Notes under the pieces: model-generated
Told to the model about the DNA's origin: nothing
Databases searched by the model: none
What the model saw: only the letters and a program-made list of their open reading frames with translations
Made by a program: the position numbers and the translations under genes
Assembly: GCF_005930975.1 (NCBI RefSeq)
Contig: NZ_VBSE01000043.1
Coordinates: 1-64,000 of the forward strand
Reading direction: 5' to 3'
Origin: Apilactobacillus kunkeei
Lineage (GTDB): Bacteria; Bacillota; Bacilli; Lactobacillales; Lactobacillaceae
DNA length: 64,000 bases
Shown: in pieces, positions 46,968-55,968 of the stretch
Layout of the letters: each line of letters begins with the position of its first letter
Position numbering within the stretch: the stretch's first letter is position 1

Positions 46968-47660
46968 TTATTCTGTAAGGTTTTTAATTGCCTTCTTAGC
47001 AGCACCTTGTTCTGCATTCTTCTTGGAGTGACCTAAGCCAACACCTTTTTCAACACCGTCAATTGTAACAGATACCTTAAAACGACGGTCATTTTCGGGA
47101 CCATTTTCGTCCAATAAGTGATATTCAATATCAACAGGCCCATTTGATTGTGCTAATTCTTGTAATTCAGTTTTGTGATCAAAGAATTCGTCAAACCATC
47201 CATCATCTAATTTAGGGAAAATTACTTGATGACAAAACTTAACTACAGGTTCCATTCCTTGGTCAAGGTAAACCGCACCAATGAATGATTCAAAAATATC
47301 ACATAGTAATGAATCTCTAGTTCTGGCTTGAGCCTTTTCTTCACCCTTGCCTAAACGAATGTATTTATCAAATTCACATTCTCTAGCAAAACTACTAAAG
47401 CTGTGTTCATTTACCATTGCAGCTCTTAATCTAGTTAAACGTCCTTGTGGTAAATTTGGATAACGCTTGTAAATGTATTCTGATACTACTAGTTCGTAAA
47501 CAGCATCACCCAAAAATTCAATTCGTTCATAAAATTTTAAATTCTTACCTGGATGTTCATTAACGTATGAAGCTTGAGTAAAGGCTTCATCTAATAATGA
47601 TTCATCCTTAAACTTAATGTTAAATCGTTTTTCTAATAAATCATCAAATTCTTTTTCCAA
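46968..47660 (-). CDS. rnc: Ribonuclease III
   Basis: The 230-residue endonuclease cuts double-stranded RNA in rRNA processing. The signature ERIEFLGDAVYEL and the second acidic patch DIFESFIGAVYLDQG form the metal site; a dsRNA-binding domain (about 158-228) ends the protein. The start is TTG 47660, five bases after GGAGGGA. It is upstream of smc in the conserved acpP-rnc-smc-ftsY order. Confidence 0.96.
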   Translation of the reverse strand: MEKEFDDLLEKRFNIKFKDESLLDEAFTQASYVNEHPGKNLKFYERIEFLGDAVYELVVSEYIYKRYPNLPQGRLTRLRAAMVNEHSFSSFARECEFDKYIRLGKGEEKAQARTRDSLLCDIFESFIGAVYLDQGMEPVVKFCHQVIFPKLDDGWFDEFFDHKTELQELAQSNGPVDIEYHLLDENGPENDRRFKVSVTIDGVEKGVGLGHSKKNAEQGAAKKAIKNLTE

Positions 47661-47685
47661 GTCTTTCCCTCCAGTGAATAATACA

Positions 47686-47720
47686 ACAAAAGACGATTAC
47701 TATTGAGTAATCGCCTTTTT
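47686..47720 (-). terminator. Intrinsic terminator after acpP
   Basis: On the minus strand GGCGATTACT-CAAT-AGTAATCGTC followed by TTTTGTT, between acpP and rnc. Confidence 0.8.
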
Positions 47721-47722
47721 AA

Positions 47723-47971
47723 TTATTTGTTATCAGCGTTAGACATAACGTAGTCTACAGCTTCATCAATAGTCTTAATGTTTTCTGCATCTTCATCTGA
47801 GATATCAGTACCAAAAGTACTTTCTAGAGATAATACAAACTCAACAAAATCAATCGAATCAGCGTCTAAATCATTTTGAAAGTTTAAATCACCTTTAATG
47901 GTATCTCTATCAATGCTGAATTGATCAGCAACCATATCAGCAATTTTGTTAAATACTTCTTCTTTTGTCAT
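47723..47971 (-). CDS. acpP: Acyl carrier protein
   Basis: The 82-residue acidic four-helix protein has the phosphopantetheine attachment site Ser39 in DADSIDFVEF. It carries acyl chains for fatty acid and phospholipid synthesis. AAGGAGAT precedes the ATG. It follows plsX on the same strand; the Ile after Ser replaces the more usual Leu, a conservative change. Confidence 0.95.
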   Translation of the reverse strand: MTKEEVFNKIADMVADQFSIDRDTIKGDLNFQNDLDADSIDFVEFVLSLESTFGTDISDEDAENIKTIDEAVDYVMSNADNK

Positions 47972-48020
47972 AATCTATCTCCTTAAAATCGTAATTGATA
48001 AGTCTAATTATAACAGATTT

Positions 48021-49061
48021 TTAGTTATTTTTGGCGTTTTGTTTGATTTGTTGCATATCGTCAGAATGCTTGTCAAAATATTCAACAACGTCATCAATAG
48101 TCTTATTATCAATCATTGTCTTAATTTGGAAAATAGTGTTCTTGATTGTAACAGCTTCACTACTACCGTGAGCCTTAACAACAGGAGCCTTAGTACCCAT
48201 TAATACAGCACCACCATATTGTGAGTAATCCATTTCCTTACCAATCTTCTTGAATGTTGGCTTGAGCATTAAAGCACCAACTTTTGACTTAACACCACCA
48301 GACATAATTTCACCCTTGATTAAAGTAAGCAATGAAAGAGCAGTTCCTTCGATTGCCTTCAATGCGGCATTCCCAGTGAAACCATCAGTAACAACAACAT
48401 CAGCAGCACCATTTAATAATTCACGTGATTCAACGTTACCAATAAAGTTTAGGTTTTCATCCTTAGATAGCATTTCGTTAGCTGCCTTATGTAATGAGTC
48501 ACCTTTATCTGCTTCAGTACCGTTATTTAATAAACCAATACGTGGATTTTCAATATGTCTAACAGTTTCAGCATAGTACTTACCCATAAATGCATATTGA
48601 TATAGGTTAAATAGTTTTGATTCAGCGTTAGCACCAACATCTAGCATAACAAAGTTATCATGATCTTCGTCATTTACGATAGGTAAAGTGGTTGCAAGAC
48701 CTGGACGATCAATTCCTTTAATTCTACCAATAATGAATAGACCAGCAGCTAGGATAGCACCAGTGTTACCAGCTGAGAAGAATGCGTCTGCTTCTTTATC
48801 TTTAACAGCTTGAGCAGCCATGTCTAGACTTGAGTTTTTCTTCTTCATAACAGCCTTAACAGGTTCTTCACCCATTTCGATAATTTCGTCAGATTGAACT
48901 AGTTCAATTCTTTCTTCGTTTTGAATTAATGGTTTAACTTTATCGATTTGACCGAATAACTTGAATTCAATATCAGGATATTGGTCTCTTGCCATTTCTA
49001 CCCCTTTAACAACTTCTAATGGGGCGTTGTCTCCACCCATGGCATCAATTGCGATTTTCAT
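48021..49061 (-). CDS. plsX: Phosphate acyltransferase PlsX
   Basis: The 346-residue enzyme converts acyl-ACP to acyl-phosphate at the membrane surface for phosphatidic acid synthesis. IAIDAMGGDNAP at the start, AGNTGAILAAG and DGFTGNAALK are diagnostic. It lies between recG and acpP. AAAGGAG precedes the ATG. Confidence 0.96.
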   Translation of the reverse strand: MKIAIDAMGGDNAPLEVVKGVEMARDQYPDIEFKLFGQIDKVKPLIQNEERIELVQSDEIIEMGEEPVKAVMKKKNSSLDMAAQAVKDKEADAFFSAGNTGAILAAGLFIIGRIKGIDRPGLATTLPIVNDEDHDNFVMLDVGANAESKLFNLYQYAFMGKYYAETVRHIENPRIGLLNNGTEADKGDSLHKAANEMLSKDENLNFIGNVESRELLNGAADVVVTDGFTGNAALKAIEGTALSLLTLIKGEIMSGGVKSKVGALMLKPTFKKIGKEMDYSQYGGAVLMGTKAPVVKAHGSSEAVTIKNTIFQIKTMIDNKTIDDVVEYFDKHSDDMQQIKQNAKNN

Positions 49062-49074
49062 TTATAAAACTCCT

Positions 49075-51108
49075 TTAATCAAACATTTTCTTATTATTTT
49101 TTTGGTGAACGTAACTATATAATTTACTATACATTGGATTGTTTTGCCAATCATTTGTACTTACGATTTGAATTGCCTCTTGTTGAGCAACACTTAGCAT
49201 CGTTAAATCTGCAACCGGATCTCCTACCTTAAAATCAGGCAGACCAGATTGTGCTTTTCCCATGATATCACCAGGTCCCCTTAATTCTAGGTCCTTTTGC
49301 GATATAACAAAACCATCGTTACTTTCAACCATGACATTCATACGTTTAACACCCGTCTCTGTTTTGGGATCAGACACTAATAAACAGTATGACTGACTAC
49401 TTCCTCTACCAACTCGACCTCGTAATTGATGTAACTGAGCCAATCCAAAATGATCAGCATTAAAGACTATCATCATAGTGGCATTGCTAACGTCCACACC
49501 TACTTCAATAACTGTCGTAGAGACCAAAATTTGAAACTCATTGTTTTTAAATTCTGTCATCACCAAATTTTTATCTTCATCTTTCATTCTACCATGAAGT
49601 AGACCAACTTTGAATTCTGGTTCAAACATATCCTTAAAATTTTCATAGATGTTAATGGCATTCTTCATGTCGACAGCTTCTGATTCTTCAACTAATGATG
49701 TTACCACGTAAATCTGTTCTCCGGAATTCAATCGTTCTTTGATAAAACCAACAGAATTCTTGAATTGTCCTTCCTTAATCCATGCTGTTTTAACCGGTTG
49801 GCGACCGTTAGGTAATTCATCAATAATTGAAACATCCATTTCTCCGTATGATGTAATGGCTAATGTTCTGGGAATTGGGGTTGCAGTCATTGCTAAAACG
49901 TTAGTTCCATCGTTTTTCTGTCTTAATTTGGCACGTTGGTTTACACCAAAACGATGCTGTTCGTCAATAATGGCTAAACCTAAATTCTTGTATTCAACAC
50001 TATCTTGAATCAAAGCATGAGTTCCTATAACCAAATTAATTTCGCCAGACTTAATTCTTGGTAAAAGCTCTTTTCTGGCTGCCGGTTTAGTATCACCGGT
50101 TAACAAAGCAACATTTACTTTTGTATCTTTAAAGAGTGTTGCTAGTTTATTGGCATGTTGTTCAGCTAATATTTCAGTCGGTGCCATTAAGGCCGCTTGA
50201 TATCCACCATCAATACATGCCAAGATTGATAAAGCAGCCACAATTGTTTTACCAGAACCTACATCCCCTTGAAGCAAACGATTCATCTGACGAGTCGATG
50301 ATAAGTCATTTTGAATTTCATTTATCACACGTTGTTGTGCATTTGTTAATGAAAATGGAAGTTGGTTAATAAAAGCATCCATATCAGATTGACTAAACTT
50401 AATGGCTAAACCAGCATCCTTTTGTTCTTCACTCTTTAGTGCCTGCAAACGCATTTGAAATAAGAAGAACTCATTAAACTTCGCAGTTCTTCTGGCTAGG
50501 TAGGCATCCTTAGTATCATTGGGGAAGTGCATATCTTTAATGACTTGTTTTTGTGACTCCAACTTATATTTTTCAATAATATCTTCTGGAATTACATCAT
50601 CAATTACATCCTTATATTCATCAAAAGCCAACTTCACCAAATCACTGATTGTCTTTTGACGAATATGCTTATTAGCGGGATAAATCGGATTCATTTCATT
50701 ACCATCAACCGAAGATAAGATTTTAATTCCAGATAATGATGCCTTGGCCTTATCAAAACGTCCGTAAATCAGAACTTCTTTTCCAACAGGAAGCTGTTTC
50801 TTTAACCATGGTTGATTAAAAAAAGTGACCTTTACAACATCATTATCAACCAATAGTCTTATGTTTAATATATTTCTTTTTCTACCAAAGTGTGCAACCA
50901 CTGGATCAGCTGCAATCTTACCCTTAATTGTTACTTTTTCTTGGTCTTCGATTTGTGATAAATCTTTAACTTGAAAATCATCGTATCTAAATGGGTAATA
51001 TGTTAATAAATCATATATAGTATCGATACCCAATTCATCCAATGCTTCGACCTTTTTAGGACCAACACCCTTTAAAACGGAAACACTATCGTTTAAATCT
51101 TTCAACAT
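49075..51108 (-). CDS. recG: ATP-dependent DNA helicase RecG
   Basis: The 677-residue helicase remodels stalled replication forks. It has the wedge/OB domain (about 1-180), Walker A QGDVGSGKTIVA (about 280), DEQH in IIDEQHRFGV, TATPIPRT, and the C-terminal TRG region with QLRGRVGRG. It starts at ATG 51108 behind GAGGTGAT and follows fakA. Confidence 0.96.
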   Translation of the reverse strand: MLKDLNDSVSVLKGVGPKKVEALDELGIDTIYDLLTYYPFRYDDFQVKDLSQIEDQEKVTIKGKIAADPVVAHFGRKRNILNIRLLVDNDVVKVTFFNQPWLKKQLPVGKEVLIYGRFDKAKASLSGIKILSSVDGNEMNPIYPANKHIRQKTISDLVKLAFDEYKDVIDDVIPEDIIEKYKLESQKQVIKDMHFPNDTKDAYLARRTAKFNEFFLFQMRLQALKSEEQKDAGLAIKFSQSDMDAFINQLPFSLTNAQQRVINEIQNDLSSTRQMNRLLQGDVGSGKTIVAALSILACIDGGYQAALMAPTEILAEQHANKLATLFKDTKVNVALLTGDTKPAARKELLPRIKSGEINLVIGTHALIQDSVEYKNLGLAIIDEQHRFGVNQRAKLRQKNDGTNVLAMTATPIPRTLAITSYGEMDVSIIDELPNGRQPVKTAWIKEGQFKNSVGFIKERLNSGEQIYVVTSLVEESEAVDMKNAINIYENFKDMFEPEFKVGLLHGRMKDEDKNLVMTEFKNNEFQILVSTTVIEVGVDVSNATMMIVFNADHFGLAQLHQLRGRVGRGSSQSYCLLVSDPKTETGVKRMNVMVESNDGFVISQKDLELRGPGDIMGKAQSGLPDFKVGDPVADLTMLSVAQQEAIQIVSTNDWQNNPMYSKLYSYVHQKNNKKMFD

Positions 51109-51131
51109 ATCACCTCATTTTACTTATGTAA

Positions 51132-51158
51132 TAAAAAAATCGGAGAAAACTCCGACAT
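51132..51158 (-). terminator. Intrinsic terminator after fakA
   Basis: On the minus strand TCGGAG-TTTT-CTCCGA followed by seven T, between fakA and recG. Confidence 0.85.
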
Positions 51159-51159
51159 T

Positions 51160-52836
51160 TTATTCAACAGAAATTAAGTATGGATAGACTGGCTGTCCTC
51201 CAGGATGAACTTCAACTTCTAGGTCAGCATCAATTGATTCAACTTGTTCAGCTAGTTCATCAGCCTGATTTTGTGTCATTCCTTCACCATAAATAATGGT
51301 TACGACTTCACTGTCTTCATCAAGCATTTGCTTAATCATATCAACAGTAGTTTCATTTAGATTATCTTTAACAACCTTAATCTTACCATCGATAATTCCC
51401 ATGTAATCATCTTTCTTGATTTTAACACCATCAATTTCAGTGTCTCTAACGGCGTTAGTAACATCTCCACTAATTACAGTGTCTAACATATCTTCCATTT
51501 CAGATACGTTATCATCTAGGTTAGCATCAGGATTGAAAGAAAGCATTGTTGTTAAACCTTGTTGAATTGTCTTAGCATGAACAATTTTAACAGGGATTTC
51601 GGCAACATCAGCAGCTTGTTGAGCAGCCATGAAAATATTACCGTTATTTGGAAGAATAATTGCTTTCTTAGCGTTGCTATTATTAATAGCATCTAGGATG
51701 TCTTGAGTACTTGGGTTCATGGTTTGACCACCCTTAATAACATCTGTAACACCTAGACTGGTAAATAGTTCACCAATTCCGTCTCCAGAAGCCACTGCAA
51801 TAATTGCTGTTTCTTTTGGTTCTGACTTAGTTTCTTTCTTAGATTCATCGTCTTTTTCAATAATTGTTTCTTGTTGTAGGCGCATATTGTCAATCTTCAC
51901 GTTGGCTAAGTCACCAAACTTTTGGCCCCATGAAATAACTTCACCAGGTTGTTCAGTATGAACATGGACCTTAACAATTTCATCATCATTAACAACTAAT
52001 AATGAGTCACCTAAACCGGCTAAATGATTATAGAACTTATCGTAATCGAAGTTGTATTCAACTTCCTTACCACGACCAATTCTGACCATGATTTGAGTAC
52101 AGTATCCAAACTTAATGTCGTCTGGGTTCAACTTACCTTGTGCACTTTCATGACTTTGTTCATGACTTGCATCAATCATTTGATCCATTTCACCAGTATT
52201 CGGTTGGTGACTTGCTTCAATTTCTCGCCCATTTAAAACATCACTAAATGCTTTAACAACGAAAACTAAACCTTGTCCACCTGAATCAACAACACCAACT
52301 TGTTTCAATACTGGTAACAAATCAGGTGTTGATTGAAGAGCTTGTTCAGCAGCATCAGCTAAAATATCAAATAATTCAGCTAAATCATCTGTATTTGATC
52401 TTTGACCTGCTTCAGAAATCCCTCTAATAACCGTTAGAATTGTTCCTTCAGTTGGCTTCATAACTGAACCATACGCTGTTTTTTCACTATTTTTAAAAGC
52501 TTCTACAATGTCTTGAGCAGAAAGATTATCCTTTTCAGCAACAGACTTTGAAAAACCTCTAAAAATTTGTGACAAGATAACTCCAGAGTTACCTCTGGCT
52601 CCCATCAATAGCCCTTTAGCTAATGATTGAGATAATTCTCCAACAGATTCACTAGTATCACGACTAACGTAATCAGCCCCACTTTGGAAAGACATACTCA
52701 TATTAGTACCAGTATCACCATCTGGAACTGGGAAAACATTAAGTGAGTTTATAAATTCTGCATTATTATTAAGGGTAGTAGCAGCGGCTTGCACCATTTG
52801 ATCAAATTTTGATCTATCTATATTTGAAATAGACAC
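51160..52836 (-). CDS. fakA: Fatty acid kinase FakA (DhaL/DAK2 domain)
   Basis: The 558-residue kinase phosphorylates FakB-bound fatty acids, feeding exogenous acids into PlsX/PlsY lipid synthesis. The N-terminal DhaL domain has PVPDGDTGTNMSMS (about 36-49) and MGARGNSGVILSQ; a middle and a C-terminal domain follow, ending in GQPVYPYLIS. The start is GTG 52836 with AGGAGG upstream. It follows the Asp23-family gene. No fakB is in the window. Confidence 0.93.
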   Translation of the reverse strand: MSISNIDRSKFDQMVQAAATTLNNNAEFINSLNVFPVPDGDTGTNMSMSFQSGADYVSRDTSESVGELSQSLAKGLLMGARGNSGVILSQIFRGFSKSVAEKDNLSAQDIVEAFKNSEKTAYGSVMKPTEGTILTVIRGISEAGQRSNTDDLAELFDILADAAEQALQSTPDLLPVLKQVGVVDSGGQGLVFVVKAFSDVLNGREIEASHQPNTGEMDQMIDASHEQSHESAQGKLNPDDIKFGYCTQIMVRIGRGKEVEYNFDYDKFYNHLAGLGDSLLVVNDDEIVKVHVHTEQPGEVISWGQKFGDLANVKIDNMRLQQETIIEKDDESKKETKSEPKETAIIAVASGDGIGELFTSLGVTDVIKGGQTMNPSTQDILDAINNSNAKKAIILPNNGNIFMAAQQAADVAEIPVKIVHAKTIQQGLTTMLSFNPDANLDDNVSEMEDMLDTVISGDVTNAVRDTEIDGVKIKKDDYMGIIDGKIKVVKDNLNETTVDMIKQMLDEDSEVVTIIYGEGMTQNQADELAEQVESIDADLEVEVHPGGQPVYPYLISVE

Positions 52837-52852
52837 AAAAATGAACCTCCTT

Positions 52853-53212
52853 TTAGTCTAGAACTCTTACACCTTGAACAACGACATTAACAGAACTTGC
52901 ACTAATGCCAAGCATAGATTCCAAATTGTACTTAACCTTGCTTTGAACATTTTTACATACTTCTGAAATTTTAGTACCGTAGCTAACAATGATATTTACT
53001 TCAATTGCAACATCATTATCTTGTTGTGTTACCACAACTCCACGGGAATAATTATCTTTTTTCAAAATATCGTTTACATTGTCTCGAATTTGATTTTTAC
53101 TTGCCATACCAACAACTCCGTAGTTATCAGTAGCAGCTCCACCAACTACGGTGGCAATTACATTGTTATCAATATCAATTAATCCATAATCAGTTCTCAT
53201 TTTTACGGCCAT
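52853..53212 (-). CDS. Asp23/Gls24 family protein (YloU-like)
   Basis: The 119-residue protein has the Asp23 domain, with IATVVGGAATDNYGVVGM and the C-terminal VNVVVQGV. Members associate with the envelope and stress responses; YloU is always next to FakA, and its precise role is unknown. ATG 53212 has GGAGG eight bases before it; GTG 53215 is too close. Confidence 0.88.
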   Translation of the reverse strand: MAVKMRTDYGLIDIDNNVIATVVGGAATDNYGVVGMASKNQIRDNVNDILKKDNYSRGVVVTQQDNDVAIEVNIIVSYGTKISEVCKNVQSKVKYNLESMLGISASSVNVVVQGVRVLD

Positions 53213-53296
53213 CACAATAGCCTCCTTAAAAGATAGATTTCTTAATATATTCGTAATATAATATTACCACATGTTTAAAAAAAGCTAAAGTATTGA

Positions 53297-53302
53297 TATA
53301 AT
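53297..53302 (+). promoter_or_regulatory. -10 element upstream of the rpmB leader
   Basis: A perfect TATAAT, with only a weak TTTAAA at the -35 position 17 bases upstream. It places the transcript start near 53309, about 130 bases before rpmB. Confidence 0.45.
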
Positions 53303-53308
53303 GAATAG

Positions 53309-53430
53309 CGAAGGCTGTCAAGTATATTCACTTGAAAGAAAAGCATTGCAAAACAGGCTTCAATATGCTAAGTTATTAGAGTGAGATGTAATAAAAGCAA
53401 CGCTTTTGACTAGAAATCAATTAAAGGAGG
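53309..53430 (+). promoter_or_regulatory. Structured 5' leader of rpmB
   Basis: GAAGGCTGT (53310-53318) pairs with ACAGGCTTC (53353-53361) at eight of nine positions and encloses a TCAAGT/ACTTGA hairpin (318-323 and 330-335; base 318 could be used in either). A further AAAAGC-AAC-GCTTTT hairpin (53393-53407) stands before the AAAGGAGG site. There is no T-run, so it is not a terminator. A control leader for L28 is inferred. Confidence 0.45.
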
Positions 53431-53439
53431 AATTTACCA

Positions 53440-53625
53440 ATGGCTAAAGATTTTATTAATGGTAAAAGAACTCATTATGGTAACAAACGTTCCCATGCTT
53501 TGAATTCTTCACGTCGTAGCTGGAAGCCAAATCTACAAAAGGTTCGTATCCTTGTAGATGGAAAGCCTAAGAAAGTTTGGGTTAGTGCCCGTACTCTAAA
53601 ATCAGGTAAAGTTACTCGTGCCTAA
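53440..53625 (+). CDS. rpmB: 50S ribosomal protein L28
   Basis: The 61-residue basic protein matches L28: [19 protein letters not shown] and the C-terminal [13 protein letters not shown]. No zinc-binding Cys pair is present, so it is the Cys-less form. AAAGGAGG lies nine bases before the ATG. It is divergent from the Asp23-fakA operon and has its own leader and terminator. Confidence 0.96.
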   Translation: MAKDFINGKRTHYGNKRSHALNSSRRSWKPNLQKVRILVDGKPKKVWVSARTLKSGKVTRA

Positions 53626-53633
53626 CAATATTT

Positions 53634-53663
53634 AAGTCTGACTCTTAATGTCAGACTTTTTTT
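53634..53663 (+). terminator. Intrinsic terminator of rpmB
   Basis: AAGTCTGAC-TCTTAAT-GTCAGACTT followed by T-run. Confidence 0.92.
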
Positions 53664-53677
53664 ATACCCTAAATAAC

Positions 53678-53711
53678 AAAAAGAGAACTGAAATATAATC
53701 AGTTCTCTTTT
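53678..53711 (-). terminator. Intrinsic terminator of the coaBC-to-thiN operon
   Basis: On the minus strand AGAGAACTGA-TTATATT-TCAGTTCTCT followed by TTTTGTT. Confidence 0.9.
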
Positions 53712-53712
53712 G

Positions 53713-54360
53713 CTATGCATCTTTACTTTGAATCACACATAATACTCCATCATCAAAATCGAAGTGACATTTATCACCATCGAATTGATTACTGGAATAA
53801 GCAAACGGTCTTTCAACATAGTAGTTATCCAGTTTATATACCGCATCATGAATTGATAAGTGCATCGCATTCATTGGAATAAATGCTAAGTAATGCATCA
53901 TATCAATCTTTTTAATTTCATGTGCTCCGGGAATAAAGTATTGAATTACATTTTGTTTATCGATAATTCTAATTTTTTCAACGACATCCCTAAATTTAGG
54001 TTCAGTAGCCAATAAGTAGTTAGAAATAAAGTGATCAATTCTACCACCAGTGGCGCCAAAGATATTAATAACATCAGCCTTTAATTCATCAGATGCAATC
54101 TTTAATGCTAGTTGGGTATCAGTATAGTCTTTATCTGGATTATAAGTTCGAATATCAGAAACATTGTTTGAAATAATTTCAAATTCCAATTGATCCATTG
54201 AATCAAAATCACCAATGGAAATTAATGGTGTAATTCCCATTTTAACTAACCACACATTTCCTCGATCGACTCCAATCCAATCGCCATCGATTTCGCCTTG
54301 TCTTAAACTATCAGGCCATAAATCTGTGGGCCCACCGACTAATAAATTGATCGTTTTCAT
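53713..54360 (-). CDS. thiN: Thiamine diphosphokinase
   Basis: The 215-residue enzyme makes thiamine diphosphate from thiamine and ATP. GDFDS (about 50), KDYTDTQLAL and GATGGRIDH form the active site. It lies three bases after rpe, with a weak, distant ribosome site, which suggests translational coupling. Confidence 0.93.
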   Translation of the reverse strand: MKTINLLVGGPTDLWPDSLRQGEIDGDWIGVDRGNVWLVKMGITPLISIGDFDSMDQLEFEIISNNVSDIRTYNPDKDYTDTQLALKIASDELKADVINIFGATGGRIDHFISNYLLATEPKFRDVVEKIRIIDKQNVIQYFIPGAHEIKKIDMMHYLAFIPMNAMHLSIHDAVYKLDNYYVERPFAYSSNQFDGDKCHFDFDDGVLCVIQSKDA

Positions 54361-54362
54361 AA

Positions 54363-55013
54363 TTATTTAGTAGCTTCCTTAATTGCTTGAATTCTTTCAG
54401 AAGGATTTTCAGCACCGAATACGTATGAACCAGCAACTGCAACAGTTGCACCAGCCTTAGCAGCAGCTTTAACAGTTTCATTGTTAACTCCACCATCAAT
54501 TTCGATGTCAAAGTCGTATCCTTCAGCCTTCTTAATATCATCTAATTGTTTAATCTTCTTAACAGTTTCGTCTAGGAACTTTTGACCACCAAATCCAGGG
54601 TTAACTGTCATTACTAAAACTTGGTCAACCATGTATAGTACTGGTTTGATAGCTTCTACGGGAGTGCCTGGGTTAATTACTACCTCAGCCTTAACACCCT
54701 TGTTCTTAATCATTTGAAGAGCACGGTGAATGTGTGGAGTTGCTTCAACGTGTACACCAATAATGTCAGCACCCTTGTCTGCAAATTCGTCAACGAATCT
54801 TTCAGGGTTAACTACCATCAAGTGAACATCTAGTACTAAGTTAGAAATCTTTCTAATTTGTGGAACCCAGTTTGGACCGTATGAAATTGCTGGCACAAAT
54901 GAACCGTCCATTACATCAATGTGTAATAGTTCTGCGTCCTTTTCAACTTTTTCAATATCTCTTTGTAGGTTTAAGTAATCTGCACTTAAGATTGATGGTG
55001 CTACTTTAATCAT
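54363..55013 (-). CDS. rpe: Ribulose-phosphate 3-epimerase
   Basis: The 216-residue TIM-barrel enzyme interconverts ribulose 5-phosphate and xylulose 5-phosphate, the entry to the phosphoketolase route in heterofermenters. APSILSADY, HIDVMDGSFVP, HLMV, TVNPGFGGQ and IDGGVN carry the metal and catalytic residues. GAGGAAT precedes the ATG. Confidence 0.96.
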   Translation of the reverse strand: MIKVAPSILSADYLNLQRDIEKVEKDAELLHIDVMDGSFVPAISYGPNWVPQIRKISNLVLDVHLMVVNPERFVDEFADKGADIIGVHVEATPHIHRALQMIKNKGVKAEVVINPGTPVEAIKPVLYMVDQVLVMTVNPGFGGQKFLDETVKKIKQLDDIKKAEGYDFDIEIDGGVNNETVKAAAKAGATVAVAGSYVFGAENPSERIQAIKEATK

Positions 55014-55023
55014 TATTAATTCC

Positions 55024-55923
55024 TCATTTCTTTTTATTGTAAATTGGTTTTTTATTCTTTAATAAATCATATAACTGAACATAATCATGATAACGTTCAT
55101 GTGATAGTTCATCTTCATCCAACATTGCCTTAATTGCACAACCAGGTTCGTTGATGTGAACACATCCCCTGAATTTACATCTATCAGCATTTGCTCTGAA
55201 TTCAGGAAAGTAATCCCTTAGTTCTTCAGGTCTGATATCAAAAGCTTCGTAAGATGAGAAACCGGGTGTATCAGCTACTAATCCATTATTAATTTGAATA
55301 AAACTGACTTTTCTAGTTGTATGTTTACCACGGTTTAATGCCATGGAAATTTCACCGGTTGCTAAGTTTAAATCAGGAGATATTTGATTCAACAATGTTG
55401 ATTTACCAGCACCGGTCTGACCCATAAAGACAGTTTCTTTATTTTCAAATAACGATTTAATTTCATTAACTGATTCAGCTTTATCCTCGCTGTTGCTAGG
55501 AAGGATAACCTTATATCCAGCTTGTTCATACACCTTCTTAACACCTTTAAAGTACTCAAACTGTTTATCATCTAATAAATCAGTTTTAGTAAAGTAAATG
55601 ATTGGAGTAATTTTGTTAATTTCAACCGCAACTAATTGACGGTCTAACAAGTTATATGAAAAATCTGGCTGAACAGCCGAAGTAACAACTACGGCTTGAT
55701 CGATGTTAGCAATTGGAGGTCTTACCAATGAATTTTTACGGTCAAAAATCTTTAGTAAGTATCCTTCTTTTTGTGAACTAGATTCAAACTCGACGTCATC
55801 ACCAACTAAAGGAGTTATTTTTCTTTTTCTAAAGTTACCCCTAGCTCTTGTTCGGTAAATCTTTCCGTCACTAATAATATCATAGAATCCACTCAAGGAT
55901 TGGAAAATTTTTCCTTCAGCCAA
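55024..55923 (-). CDS. rsgA: Ribosome small subunit-dependent GTPase RsgA
   Basis: The 299-residue, circularly permuted GTPase assists 30S maturation. After an OB-fold (about 1-75) the order is G4 TKTD, G1 GQTGAGKSTLL, G3 DTPGFSSYE, then a zinc knuckle CKFRGCVHINEPGC. It starts at TTG 55923 behind GAGG. It sits between prkC and rpe, as in other lactobacilli. Confidence 0.95.
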   Translation of the reverse strand: MAEGKIFQSLSGFYDIISDGKIYRTRARGNFRKRKITPLVGDDVEFESSSQKEGYLLKIFDRKNSLVRPPIANIDQAVVVTSAVQPDFSYNLLDRQLVAVEINKITPIIYFTKTDLLDDKQFEYFKGVKKVYEQAGYKVILPSNSEDKAESVNEIKSLFENKETVFMGQTGAGKSTLLNQISPDLNLATGEISMALNRGKHTTRKVSFIQINNGLVADTPGFSSYEAFDIRPEELRDYFPEFRANADRCKFRGCVHINEPGCAIKAMLDEDELSHERYHDYVQLYDLLKNKKPIYNKKK

Positions 55924-55968
55924 TGTATCACCTCGTTAATTTATTTACTACTTTTATTATACCTTGCA

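Noticed and set aside
46525-47031. Plus-strand open frame of 168 codons opposite smc/rnc
   Set aside because: It is antisense to conserved smc sequence, with no start site or recognisable product.
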